From: Ziziphus jujuba
Lineage: Eukaryota; Streptophyta; Magnoliopsida; Rosales; Rhamnaceae
Reading direction: 5' to 3'
Assembly (NCBI RefSeq): GCF_031755915.1
Contig: NC_083384.1
Coordinates: 1,248,501-1,312,500 of the forward strand
DNA length: 64,000 nucleotides
The notes under the pieces were generated by a model, which searched no databases, was not told where the DNA came from, and saw nothing but the letters and a program-made list of their open reading frames with translations. Shown here in pieces: positions 1 through 10,988 of the stretch (position 1 is the first letter of the stretch; each line of letters opens with the position of its first letter). The position numbers and the translations under genes are program-made.

Positions 1-1491
1 TTTCAAATAACTTTTTAGCAAATATGTTATTGATGTATGGCGACGCATAAATACCATTATGCGTCGCCCAGTATTGTGAATTTTTTTTTTTTTTGTTTTT
101 TTCTAAGTATTAAACAGTTGATTTCTTTCAACTTTAAATAACAAGTGAAAATGTTATAGCTGCTTCACAATGCTTTTTTTTTTTTGTTTTTTCAATTAAA
201 TTTTTAGAAAATATGTTATTGATCTATGGCGACACATAAATACTATTATGTTTCGCCGATTATTGTGAATTTTTTTTTTTTTTGTTTTTTTCTAAGTATT
301 AAACAGTTGATTTCTTTCAACTTTAAATAACAAGTGAAAATGTTATAGCTGCTTCACAATGCTTTTTTTTTTTTGTTTTTTCAATTAAATTTTTAGAAAA
401 TATGTTATTGATCTATGGCGACACATAAATACTATTATGTTTCGCCGATTATTGTGAATTTTATTTTTTTTTGTTTTTTTCTAAGTATTAAACAGTTGAT
501 TTCTTTCAACTTTAAATAACAAGTGAAAATGTTATAGCTGCTTCACAGTGCTTTTTTTTTTGTTTATTCAAATAAATTTTTGGAATATATGTTATTGATA
601 TATAGCGACGCGTAAATACCATTATGCGTCGCCTATTATTGTGAAAATTTTGTTTTTTCATTTTTTTCTAAGTATTATACAGTTGATTTCTTTCCACTTT
701 AAATAACAAGTGAAAATGTTATAGCTGCTTCACAATGCTTTTTTTTTTGTTTTTTCAATTAAATTTTTGGAAAATATGTTATTGATCTATGGCGACACAT
801 AAATACTATTATGTTTCGCCGATTATTGTGAATTTTATTTTTTTTTGTTTTTTTCTAAGTATTAAACAGTTGATTTCTTTAAACTTTAAATAACAAGTGA
901 AAATGTTATAGCTGCTTCACAGTGCTTTTTTTTTTGTTTATTCAAATAAATTTTTAGAATATATGTTATTGATATATAGCGACGCGTAAATACCATTATG
1001 CGTCGCCTATTATTGTGAAAATTTTTTTTTTTGTTTTTTTTAATTATTAAACAGTTGATTTCTTTCAGCTTTAGATAACAAGTGAAAATGTTATAGCTGC
1101 TTCACAATGCTTTTTTTTTTGTTTTTTCAATTAAATTTTTAGAAAATATGTTATTGATATATGGCGACACATAAATACTATTATGCGTCGCCTATTATTG
1201 TGAAATTTTTTTATTTTCGTTTTTTTCTAAGTATTAAACAGTTGATTTCTTTCAACTTTAAATAAAAAGTGAAAATGTTATAGCCGCTTCACAGTGCTTT
1301 TTTTTTTTGTTTATTCAAATAAAGTTTTAGAAAATATGTTATTGATATATAGCGACGCATCTGTACCATTATGCGTCGCCCAGTATTGTGAAGTTTTTTT
1401 TTTTGTTTTTTTCTAAGTATTAAACAGTTGATTTCTTTCAACTTTAAATAACAAGTGAAAATGTTATAGCTGCTTCACAATGCTTTTTTTT
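1..1491. repeat. Irregular B/C-rich stretch at the left edge
   Basis: The core order read here is A' B B C B C I then a D/A' hybrid. No clear HOR period fits, although B and C alternate in part (B-C-B-C at about 0.42-0.98 kb). The order resembles the last 2 kb of the window. One C unit carries TTTTTGGAAT instead of TTTTTAGAAT. No genes are visible. Confidence 0.75.
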
Positions 1492-2477
1492 TTGTTTTTT
1501 CAATTAAATTTTTAGAAAATATGTTATTGATCTATGGCGACACATAAATATTATTATGTTTCGCCGATTATTGTGAATTTTATTTTTTTTTGTTTTTTTC
1601 TAAGTATTAAAAAGTTGATTTCTTTCAACTTTAAATAACAAGTGAAAATGTTATAGCTGCTTCACAGTGCTTTTTTTTTTTGTTTATTCAAATAAATTTT
1701 TAGAATATATGTTATTGATATATAGCGACGCGTAAATACCATTATGCGTCGCCTATTATTGTGAAAATTTTGTTTTTTCATTTTTTTCTAAGTATTATAC
1801 AGTTGATTTCTTTCAACTTTAAATAACAAGTGAAAATGTTATAGCTGCTTCACGGTGCTTTTTTTTCTTTGTTTTTTAAAATTAATTTTTAGAAAATATG
1901 TTATTGATATATGGCGACGCATAAATACCATTATGCGTCGCCTATTATTGTGAAATTTTTGTTTTTTGTTTTTCTCTAAGTATTAAACAGTTGATTTCTT
2001 TCAACTTTAAATAACAAGTGAAAATGTTATAGCTGCTTCCCAGTGCTTTTTTTTTATTGTTTTTTCAAATAAATTTTTAGAAAATATGTTATTGATATAT
2101 GGCGACGCATAAATACCATTATGCGTCGCCTATTATTGTGAAATTTTTGTTTTTTTTGTTTTTTTCTAAGTATTAAACATTTTATTTCTTTCACCTTTAA
2201 ATAACAAGTGAAAATGTTATAGCTGCTTCACGGTGCTTTTTTTTTTTGTTTTTTAAAATAAATTTTTAGAAAATATGTTATTGATATATGGCGACGCATA
2301 AATACTATTATGCGTCGCCTATTATTGTGAAATTTTTTTCTTTTTGTTTTTTTCTAAGTATTAAACATTTTATTTCTTTCAACTTTAAATAAAAAGTGAA
2401 AATGTTATAGCCGCTTCACAGTGCTTTTTTTTTTTGTTTATTCAAATAAAGTTTTAGAAAATATGTTATTGATATAT

Positions 2478-2507
2478 AGCGACGCATCTGTACCATTATG
2501 CGTCCCC
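2478..2507. repeat. Core palindrome, type D (degenerate)
   Basis: The core reads AGCGACGCATCTGTACC then ATTATGCGTCCCC. The loop-proximal end of the left arm is altered (CTG in place of AAA) and one right-arm G is now C, so the stem is broken at both ends. The second T-tract of this unit is short (TTTTG then T8 C), making the unit several bases shorter. D marks HOR boundaries in the first 20 kb; the CATCTG anchor is at 2485, 5293, 8099, 9967, 10900, 13515, 14448, 15381, 17618 and 19855. Confidence 0.85.
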
Positions 2508-3562
2508 TATTATTGTGAAATTTTGTTTTTTTTCTAAGTATTAAACAGTTGATTTCTTTCAACTTTAAATAACAAGTGAAAATGTTATGGCTGCTTCACA
2601 GTGTTTTTTTTTTGTTTATTCAAATAAATTTTTAGAATATATGTTATTGATATATAGCGACGCGTAAATACCATTATGCGTCGCCTATTATTGTGAAAAT
2701 TTTGTTTTTTCATTTTTTTCTAAGTATTATACAGTTGATTTCTTTCAACTTTAAATAACAAGTGAAAATGTTATAGCTGCTTCACGGTGCTTTTTTTTCT
2801 TTGTTTTTTAAAATTAATTTTTAGAAAATATGTTATTGATATATGGCGACGCATAAATACCATTATGCGTCGCCTATTATTGTGAAATTTTTGTTTTTTG
2901 TTTTTCTCTAAGTATTAAACAGTTGATTTCTTTCAACTTTAAATAACAAGTGAAAATGTTATAGCTGCTTCCCAGTGCTTTTTTTTTATTGTTTTTTCAA
3001 ATACATTTTTAGAAAATATGTTATTGATATATGGCGACGCATAAATACCATTATGCGTCGCCTATTATTGTGAAATTTTTGTTTTTTTTGTTTTTTTCTA
3101 AGTATTAAACATTTTATTTCTTTCAACTTTAAATAACAAGTGAAAATGTTATAGCTGCTTCACGGTGCTTTTTTTTTTTGTTTTTTAAAATAAATTTTTA
3201 GAAAATATGTTATTGATATATGGCGACGCATAAATACTATTATGCGTCGCCTATTATTGTGAAATTTTTTTCTTTTTGTTTTTTTCTAAGTATTAAACAT
3301 TTTATTTCTTTCAACTTTAAATAAAAAGTGAAAATGTTATAGCCGCTTCACAGTGCTTTTTTTTTTTGTTTATTCAAATAAAGTTTTAGAAAATATGTTA
3401 TTGATACATAGCGACGCATAAATACCATTATGAGTCGCCTATTATTGTGAAATTTTTTTTTTCTTTTTTTCTAACTATTAAACAGTTGATTTCTTTCAAC
3501 TTTAAATAACAAGTGAAAATGTTATAGCTGCTTCCCAGTGCTTTTTTTTTATTGTTTTTTCA

Positions 3563-3568
3563 AATAAA
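3563..3568 (+). other. AATAAA hexamer present in most monomers
   Basis: The segment CAAATAAATTTTTAG gives an AATAAA on the plus strand about 30 bp before the palindrome in most units; the position listed is the reference unit. AATAAA is the eukaryotic polyadenylation hexamer, but in DNA this A/T-rich it is expected by composition, so a role in ending read-through transcripts is only a possibility. Some F units have CAAATATAT and the B units CAATTAAAT, so the hexamer is not universal. Confidence 0.4.
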
Positions 3569-3595
3569 TTTTTAGAAAATATGTTATTGATATAT

Positions 3596-3625
3596 GGCGA
3601 CGCATAAATACCATTATGCGTCGCC
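3596..3625. repeat. Core palindrome, type A (perfect 12-bp arms, 6-nt loop)
   Basis: The left arm GGCGACGCATAA and the right arm TTATGCGTCGCC are exact reverse complements, separated by ATACCA. The arms contain four CpG sites (two per arm), while the rest of this unit has none. This form recurs many times through the window and is the commonest core. It could extrude as a cruciform, form an RNA hairpin if transcribed, or be a two-fold symmetric protein site; the sequence alone does not say which. Confidence 0.93.
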
Positions 3626-3670
3626 CAGTATTGTGAAGTTTTTTTTTTTGTTTTTTTCTAAGTATTAAAC

Positions 3671-3688
3671 AGTTGATTTCTTTCAACT
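3671..3688. repeat. Small inverted repeat AGTTGA / TCAACT
   Basis: AGTTGA (3671-3676) and TCAACT (3683-3688) are exact reverse complements around TTTCTT. Allowing a two-base bulge (CA) on the left, the stem continues with TTAAA on the left against TTTAA on the right. It is present in most units; the G unit changes one arm to AGTAGA, and another common variant replaces CAGTTGA with CATTTTA, losing the arm. Confidence 0.75.
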
Positions 3689-3718
3689 TTAAATAACAAG
3701 TGAAAATGTTATAGCTGC

Positions 3719-3822
3719 TTCACAATGCTTTTTTTTTTGTTTTTTCAATTAAATTTTTAGAAAATATGTTATCGATCTATGGCGACACATAAATACTATT
3801 ATGTTTCGCCGATTATTGTGAA
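3719..3822. repeat. Outer inverted repeat TTCACAAT / ATTGTGAA enclosing the core
   Basis: TTCACAAT at 3719-3726 and ATTGTGAA at 3815-3822 are exact 8-bp reverse complements, 88 bp apart, and lie symmetrically outside the type-B core at 3781-3810. Units with CACAGTGC or CACGGTGC in the first arm have only six or five contiguous matching bases. The arrangement gives nested dyads in one unit; whether it is functional is unknown. Confidence 0.65.
3781..3810. repeat. Core palindrome, type B (one compensatory pair, one mismatch)
   Basis: The left arm is GGCGACACATAA and the right arm TTATGTTTCGCC, with loop ATACTA. Relative to type A, left position 7 (G to A) and its partner right position 6 (C to T) have both changed, so pairing there is kept. 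Right position 7 (G to T) faces an unchanged C and is mismatched. Type B is usually preceded by GATCTAT and followed by GATTATTGTGAATTTTA. It occurs in the first 9 kb, at 12-20 kb, 33-37 kb and once per standard 8-mer after 40 kb. Confidence 0.85.
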
Positions 3823-3968
3823 TTTTATTTTTTTTTGTTTTTTTCTAAGTATTAAAAAGTTGATTTCTTTCAACTTTAAATAACAAGTGAAAATGTTATA
3901 GCTGCTTCACAGTGCTTTTTTTTTTTGTTTATTCAAATAAATTTTTAGAATATATGTTATTGATATAT

Positions 3969-3998
3969 AGCGACGCGTAAATACCATTATGCGTCGCC
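3969..3998. repeat. Core palindrome, type C
   Basis: The left arm is AGCGACGCGTAA and the right arm is canonical TTATGCGTCGCC. Two left-arm changes (positions 1 and 9) create a terminal A/C mismatch and an internal G/T. The unit has the linked upstream marker TTTTTAGAATATATG instead of TTTTTAGAAAATATG, and often TTTTCATTTTTT and TATTATAC downstream. The linked markers make it an old, stable sublineage. It is frequent throughout the window. Confidence 0.85.
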
Positions 3999-4298
3999 TA
4001 TTATTGTGAAAATTTTGTTTTTTCATTTTTTTCTAAGTATTATACAGTTGATTTCTTTCAACTTTAAATAACAAGTGAAAATGTTATAGCTGCTTCACGG
4101 TGCTTTTTTTTCTTTGTTTTTTAAAATTAATTTTTAGAAAATATGTTATTGATATATGGCGACGCATAAATACCATTATGCATCGCCTATTATTGTGAAA
4201 ATTTTGTTTTTTGTTTTTCTCTAAGTATTAAACAGTTGATTTCTTTCAACTTTAAATAACAAGTGAAAATGTTATAGCTGCTTCACAGTGCTTTTTTT

Positions 4299-7105
4299 TT
4301 TGTTTTTTCAATTAAATTTTTAGAAAATATGTTATTGATCTATGGCGACACATAAATATTATTATGTTTCGCCGATTATTGTGAATTTTATTTTTTTTTG
4401 TTTTTTTCTAAGTATTAAAAAGTTGATTTCTTTCAACTTTAAATAACAAGTGAAAATGTTATAGCTGCTTCACAGTGCTTTTTTTTTTTGTTTATTCAAA
4501 TAAATTTTTAGAATATATGTTATTGATATATAGCAACGCGTAAATACCATTATGCGTCGCCTATTATTGTGAAAATTTTGTTTTTTCATTTTTTTCTAAG
4601 TATTATACAGTTGATTTCTTTCAACTTTAAATAACAAGTGAAAATGTTATAGCTGCTTCACGGTGCTTTTTTTTCTTTGTTTTTTAAAATTAATTTTTAG
4701 AAAATATGTTATTGATATATGGCGACGCATAAATACCATTATGCGTCGCCTATTATTGTGAAATTTTTGTTTTTTGTTTTTCTCTAAGTATTAAACAGTT
4801 GATTTCTTTCAACTTTAAATAACAAGTGAAAATGTTATAGCTGCTTCCCAGTGCTTTTTTTTTATTGTTTTTTCAAATAAATTTTTAGAAAATATGTTAT
4901 TGATATATGGCGACGCATAAATACCATTATGCGTCGCCTATTATTGTGAAATTTTTGTTTTTTTTGTTTTTTTCTAAGTATTAAACATTTTATTTCTTTC
5001 ACCTTTAAATAACAAGTGAAAATGTTATAGCTGCTTCACGGTGCTTTTTTTTTTTGTTTTTTAAAATAAATTTTTAGAAAATATGTTATTGATATATGGC
5101 GACGCATAAATACTATTATGCGTCGCCTATTATTGTGAAATTTTTTTCTTTTTGTTTTTTTCTAAGTATTAAACATTTTATTTCTTTCAACTTTAAATAA
5201 AAAGTGAAAATGTTATAGCCGCTTCACAGTGCTTTTTTTTTTTGTTTATTCAAATAAAGTTTTAGAAAATATGTTATTGATATATAGCGACGCATCTGTA
5301 CCATTATGCGTCCCCTATTATTGTGAAATTTTGTTTTTTTTCTAAGTATTAAACAGTTGATTTCTTTCAACTTTAAATAACAAGTGAAAATGTTATGGCT
5401 GCTTCACAGTGTTTTTTTTTTTGTTTATTCAAATAAATTTTTAGAATATATGTTATTGATATATAGCGACGCGTAAATACCATTATGCGTCGCCTATTAT
5501 TGTGAAAATTTTGTTTTTTCATTTTTTTCTAAGTATTATACAGTTGATTTCTTTCAACTTTAAATAACAAGTGAAAATGTTATAGCTGCTTCACGGTGCT
5601 TTTTTTTCTTTGTTTTTTAAAATTAATTTTTAGAAAATATGTTATTGATATATGGCGACGCATAAATACCATTATGCGTCGCCTATTATTGTGAAATTTT
5701 TGTTTTTTGTTTTTCTCTAAGTATTAAACAGTTGATTTCTTTCAACTTTAAATAACAAGTGAAAATGTTATAGCTGCTTCCCAGTGCTTTTTTTTTATTG
5801 TTTTTTCAAATACATTTTTAGAAAATATGTTATTGATATATGGCGACGCATAAATACCATTATGCGTCGCCTATTATTGTGAAATTTTTGTTTTTTTTGT
5901 TTTTTTCTAAGTATTAAACATTTTATTTCTTTCAACTTTAAATAACAAGTGAAAATGTTATAGCTGCTTCACGGTGCTTTTTTTTTTTGTTTTTTAAAAT
6001 AAATTTTTAGAAAATATGTTATTGATATATGGCGACGCATAAATACTATTATGCGTCGCCTATTATTGTGAAATTTTTTTCTTTTTGTTTTTTTCTAAGT
6101 ATTAAACATTTTATTTCTTTCAACTTTAAATAAAAAGTGAAAATGTTATAGCCGCTTCACAGTGCTTTTTTTTTTTGTTTATTCAAATAAAGTTTTAGAA
6201 AATATGTTATTGATACATAGCGACGCATAAATACCATTATGAGTCGCCTATTATTGTGAAATTTTTTTTTTCTTTTTTTCTAACTATTAAACAGTTGATT
6301 TCTTTCAACTTTAAATAACAAGTGAAAATGTTATAGCTGCTTCCCAGTGCTTTTTTTTTATTGTTTTTTCAAATAAATTTTTAGAAAATATGTTATTGAT
6401 ATATGGCGACGCATAAATACCATTATGCGTCGCCCAGTATTGTGAAGTTTTTTTTTTTGTTTTTTTCTAAGTATTAAACAGTTGATTTCTTTCAACTTTA
6501 AATAACAAGTGAAAATGTTATAGCTGCTTCACAATGCTTTTTTTTTTGTTTTTTCAATTAAATTTTTAGAAAATATGTTATCGATCTATGGCGACACATA
6601 AATACTATTATGTTTCGCCGATTATTGTGAATTTTATTTTTTTTTGTTTTTTTCTAAGTATTAAAAAGTTGATTTCTTTCAACTTTAAATAACAAGTGAA
6701 AATGTTATAGCTGCTTCACAGTGCTTTTTTTTTTTGTTTATTCAAATAAATTTTTAGAATATATGTTATTGATATATAGCGACGCGTAAATACCATTATG
6801 CGTCGCCTATTATTGTGAAAATTTTGTTTTTTCATTTTTTTCTAAGTATTATACAGTTGATTTCTTTCAACTTTAAATAACAAGTGAAAATGTTATAGCT
6901 GCTTCACGGTGCTTTTTTTTCTTTGTTTTTTAAAATTAATTTTTAGAAAATATGTTATTGATATATGGCGACGCATAAATACCATTATGCATCGCCTATT
7001 ATTGTGAAAATTTTGTTTTTTGTTTTTCTCTAAGTATTAAACAGTTGATTTCTTTCAACTTTAAATAACAAGTGAAAATGTTATAGCTGCTTCACAGTGC
7101 TTTTT
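4299..7105. repeat. 15-mer HOR, copy 2 (~2.81 kb)
   Basis: This is a tandem duplicate of the preceding block with very few differences seen by eye, such as AGCAACGCG near 4.53 kb where copy 1 has AGCGACGCG. The near-identity over 2.8 kb implies recent duplication or conversion, or an assembly duplication. Its right part overlaps the first copy of the 10-mer described next. Confidence 0.85.
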
Positions 7106-8187
7106 TTTTTCTTTTTTCAAATAAATTTTTAGAAAATATGTTATTGATATATGGCGACGCGTAAATACCATTATGCGTCGCCTATTATTGTGAAATTTTT
7201 GTTTTTTTTGTTTTTTTCTAAGTATTAAACATTTTATTTCTTTCAACTTTAAATAACAAGTGAAAATGTTATAGCTGCTTCACAGTGCTTTTTTTTTTGT
7301 TTATTCAAATAAATTTTTAGAATATATGTTATTGATATATAGCGACGCGTAAATACCATTATGCGTCGCCTATTATTGTGAAAATTTTTTTTTTTGTATT
7401 TTTTAATTATTAAACAGTTGATTTCTTTCAGCTTTAGATAACAAGTGAAAATGTTATAGCTGCTTCACAATGCTTTTTTTTTTGTTTTTTCAATTAAATT
7501 TTTAGAAAATATGTTATTGATATATGGCGACACATAAATACTATTATGCGTCGCCTATTATTGTGAAATTTTTTTATTTTCGTTTTTTTCTAAGTATTAA
7601 ATAGTTGATTTCTTTCAACATTAAATAACAAGTGAAAATGTTATAGCTGCTTCCCAGTGCTTTTTTTTTATTGTTTTTTCAAATAAATTTTTAGAAAATA
7701 TGTTATTGATATATGGCGACGCATAAATACCATTATGCGTCGCCTATTATTGTGAAATTTTTGTTTTTTTTGTTTTTTTCTAAGTATTAAACATTTTATT
7801 TCTTTCAACTTTAAATAACAAGTGAAAATGTTATAGCTGCTTCACGGTGCTTTTTTTTTTTGTTTTTTAAAATAAATTTTTAGAAAATATGTTATTGATA
7901 TATGGCGACGCATAAATACTATTATGCGTCGCCTATTATTGTGAAATTTTTTTCTTTTTGTTTTTTTCTAAGTATTAAACATTTTATTTCTTTCAACTTT
8001 AAATAAAAAGTGAAAATGTTATAGCCGCTTCACAGTGCTTTTTTTTTTTGTTTATTCAAATAAAGTTTTAGAAAATATGTTATTGATATATAGCGACGCA
8101 TCTGTACCATTATGCGTCCCCTATTATTGTGAAATTTTGTTTTTTTTCTAAGTATTAAACAGTTGATTTCTTTCAACTTTAAATAAC
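6320..8187. repeat. 10-mer HOR, copy 1 (1,868 bp)
   Basis: The core order is A B C A(cat) A C I A H D. The unit anchors at 6320 and 8188 are 1868 bp apart and the same order follows. The fifth core (near 7.15 kb) reads GGCGACGCGTAA, an A core carrying the C-type ACGCGT change. The markers CTAAGTATTAAATAG and TTTCAACATTAAATAAC near 7.61 kb recur near 9.48 kb. Confidence 0.82.
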
Positions 8188-10055
8188 AAGTGAAAATGTT
8201 ATAGCTGCTTCCCAGTGCTTTTTTTTTATTGTTTTTTCAAATAAATTTTTAGAAAATATGTTATTGATATATGGCGACGCATAAATACCATTATGCGTCG
8301 CCCAGTATTGTGAAGTTTTTTTTTTTGTTTTTTTCTAAGTATTAAACAGTTGATTTCTTTCAACTTTAAATAACAAGTGAAAATGTTATAGCTGCTTCAC
8401 AATGCTTTTTTTTTTGTTTTTTCAATTAAATTTTTAGAAAATATGTTATTGATCTATGGCGACACATAAATACTATTATGTTTCGCCGATTATTGTGAAT
8501 TTTATTTTTTTTTTTTTTTCTAAGTATTAAAAAGTTGATTTCTTTCAACTTTAAATAACAAGTGAAAATGTTATAGCTGCTTCACAGTGCTTTTTTTTTT
8601 TGTTTATTCAAATAAATTTTTAGAATATATGTTATTGATATATAGCGACGCGTAAATACCATTATGCGTCGCCTATTATTGTGAAAATTTTGATTTTTCA
8701 TTTTTTTCTAAGTATTATACAGTTGATTTCTTTCAACTTTAAATAACAAGTGAAAATGTTATAGCTGCTTCACGGTGCTTTTTTTTCTTTGTTTTTTAAA
8801 ATTAATTTTTAGAAAATATGTTATTGATATATGGCGACGCATAAATACCATTATGCATCGCCTATTATTGTGAAAATTTTGTTTTTTGTTTTTCTCTAAG
8901 TATTAAACAGTTGATTTCTTTCAACTTTAAATAACAAGTGAAAATGTTATAGCTGCTTCACAGTGCTTTTTTTTTTTCTTTTTTCAAATAAATTTTTAGA
9001 AAATATGTTATTGATATATGGCGACGCATAAATACCATTATGCGTCGCCTATTATTGTGAAATTTTTGTTTTTTTTGTTTTTTTCTAAGTATTAAACATT
9101 TTATTTCTTTCAACTTTAAATAACAAGTGAAAATGTTATAGCTGCTTCACAGTGCTTTTTTTTTTTGTTTATTCAAATAAATTTTTAGAATATATGTTAT
9201 TGATATATAGCGACGCGTAAATACCATTATGCGTCGCCTATTATTGTGAAAATTTTTTTTTTTGTTTTTTTTAATTATTAAACAGTTGATTTCTTTCAGC
9301 TTTAGATAACAAGTGAAAATGTTATAGCTGCTTCACAATGCTTTTTTTTTTGTTTTTTCAATTAAATTTTTAGAAAATATGTTATTGATATATGGCGACA
9401 CATAAATACTATTATGCGTCGCCTATTATTGTGAAATTTTTTTATTTTCGTTTTTTTCTAAGTATTAAATAGTTGATTTCTTTCAACATTAAATAACAAG
9501 TGAAAATGTTATAGCTGCTTCCCAGTGCTTTTTTTTTATTGTTTTTTCAAATAAATTTTTAGAAAATATGTTATTGATATATGGCGACGCATAAATACCA
9601 TTATGCGTCGCCTATTATTGTGAAATTTTTGTTTTTTTTGTTTTTTTCTAAGTATTAAACATTTTATTTCTTTCAACTTTAAATAACAAGTGAAAATGTT
9701 ATAGCTGCTTCACGGTGCTTTTTTTTTTTGTTTTTTAAAATAAATTTTTAGAAAATATGTTATTGATATATGGCGACGCATAAATACTATTATGCGTCGC
9801 CTATTATTGTGAAATTTTTTTCTTTTTGTTTTTTTCTAAGTATTAAACATTTTATTTCTTTCAACTTTAAATAAAAAGTGAAAATGTTATAGCCCCTTCA
9901 CAGTGCTTTTTTTTTTTGTTTATTCAAATAAAGTTTTAGAAAATATGTTATTGATATATAGCGACGCATCTGTACCATTATGCGTCCCCTATTATTGTGA
10001 AATTTTGTTTTTTTTCTAAGTATTAAACAGTTGATTTCTTTCAACTTTAAATAAC
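8188..10055. repeat. 10-mer HOR, copy 2 (1,868 bp)
   Basis: It repeats the order A B C A(cat) A C I A H D. Private differences from copy 1 include TTTTGATTTTTC near 8.69 kb, TAGCCCCTTCAC near 9.89 kb and a canonical core near 9.02 kb. It begins directly after the D unit of copy 1, so the junction is a clean unit boundary. Confidence 0.82.
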
Positions 10056-10988
10056 AAGTGAAAATGTTATGGCTGCTTCACAGTGTTTTTTTTTTTGTTT
10101 ATTCAAATAAATTTTTAGAATATATGTTATTGATATATAGCGACGCGTAAATACCATTATGCGTCGCCTATTATTGTGAAAATTTTGTTTTTTCATTTTT
10201 TTCTAAGTATTATACAGTTGATTTCTTTCAACTTTAAATAACAAGTGAAAATGTTATAGCTGCTTCACGGTGCTTTTTTTTCTTTGTTTTTTAAAATTAA
10301 TTTTTAGAAAATATGTTATTGATATATGGCGACGCATAAATACCATTATGCGTCGCCTATTATTGTGAAATTTTTGTTTTTTGTTTTTCTCTAAGTATTA
10401 AACAGTTGATTTCTTTCAACTTTAAATAACAAGTGAAAATGTTATAGCTGCTTCCCAGTGCTTTTTTTTTATTGTTTTTTCAAATAAATTTTTAGAAAAT
10501 ATGTTATTGATATATGGCGACGCATCAATACCATTATGCGTCGCCTATTATTGTGAAATTTTTGTTTTTTTTGTTTTTTTCTAAGTATTAAACATTTTAT
10601 TTCTTTCAACTTTAAATAACAAGTGAAAATGTTATAGCTGCTTCACGGTGCTTTTTTTTTTTGTTTTTTAAAATAAATTTTTAGAAAATATGTTATTGAT
10701 ATATGGCGACGCATAAATACTATTATGCGTCGCCTATTATTGTGAAATTTTTTTCTTTTTGTTTTTTTCTAAGTATTAAACATTTTATTTCTTTCAACTT
10801 TAAATAAAAAGTGAAAATGTTATAGCCGCTTCACAGTGCTTTTTTTTTTTGTTTATTCAAATAAAGTTTTAGAAAATATGTTATTGATATATAGCGACGC
10901 ATCTGTACCATTATGCGTCCCCTATTATTGTGAAATTTTGTTTTTTTTCTAAGTATTAAACAGTTGATTTCTTTCAACTTTAAATAAC
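10056..10988. repeat. 5-mer HOR C-A-A-H-D (933 bp)
   Basis: D anchors at 9967 and 10900 are 933 bp apart with C A A H between them. The first unit has the linked marker GTTATGGCTGC. One A core has the variant GCATCAATACC near 10.52 kb. The same 5-mer occurs at 13604-15469 and inside the 15-mer. Confidence 0.82.

Larger units (their letters stand above)
3511..3697 (+). repeat. Reference type-A monomer (187 bp)
   Basis: This is a representative unit, numbered from the anchor AAGTGAAAATG to the base before the next anchor at 3698. In order it carries the conserved TTATAGCTGCTTCCCAGTGC segment, a T-tract, CAAATAAATTTTTAG, TATGTTATTGATATAT, the perfect palindrome at 3596-3625, CAGTATTGTGAAG, a second T-tract, CTAAGTATTAAAC and the small inverted repeat at 3671-3688. 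Both long homopolymer tracts are T on this strand. AGCT occurs once in the conserved segment, so AluI should cut nearly every unit. The choice of first base is arbitrary, as in any tandem repeat. Confidence 0.9.
1492..4298. repeat. 15-mer HOR, copy 1 (~2.81 kb)
   Basis: The core order is B C A A H D C A A H L A B C A(cat), where A(cat) has ATGCATCGCC. It matches the next 2.81 kb in order and in rare private variants: AAATATT at 1547 and 4354 (offset 2807), CACCTTTAAAT near 2.19 and 5.00 kb, CAAATACATT near 3.00 and 5.81 kb, and TATCGATCTAT near 3.77 and 6.58 kb. Two near-copies of the 5-mer C A A H D/L lie inside it. Confidence 0.85.

Noticed and set aside
3596..3625. The palindrome as a remnant terminal inverted repeat of a DNA transposon
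   Set aside because: There is no target-site duplication, no transposase and no copy outside the satellite frame in the window; a database search with the 30-bp core would be needed to raise this again.
3596..3660. GC-rich hairpin followed by a T-tract, resembling a rho-independent terminator
   Set aside because: The T-run starts about a dozen bases after the stem rather than directly at it, the same structure occurs every 187 bp with no genes, and the context is eukaryotic satellite.
3800..3822. Possible CENP-B box near TTTCGCCGATTATTG in B units
   Set aside because: It has TTCG but lacks the required downstream A and CGGG of the CENP-B consensus, and canonical A units lack even TTCG.
7061..7246. 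Minus-strand open frames of 60-63 codons, Lys-rich, recurring across the array (also 13039, 15835, 17697, 20312, 25856, 31389, 34964, 40212, 41712, 45093, 46595, 48094, 51093, 52593, 54092, 58030, 60091)
   Set aside because: Each spans one monomer, most begin at a TTG in the GTTGAAAGAAATC string rather than ATG, and the Lys runs come from the T-tracts read in reverse. T-tract length changes shift the frame from copy to copy. They are translations of satellite DNA.
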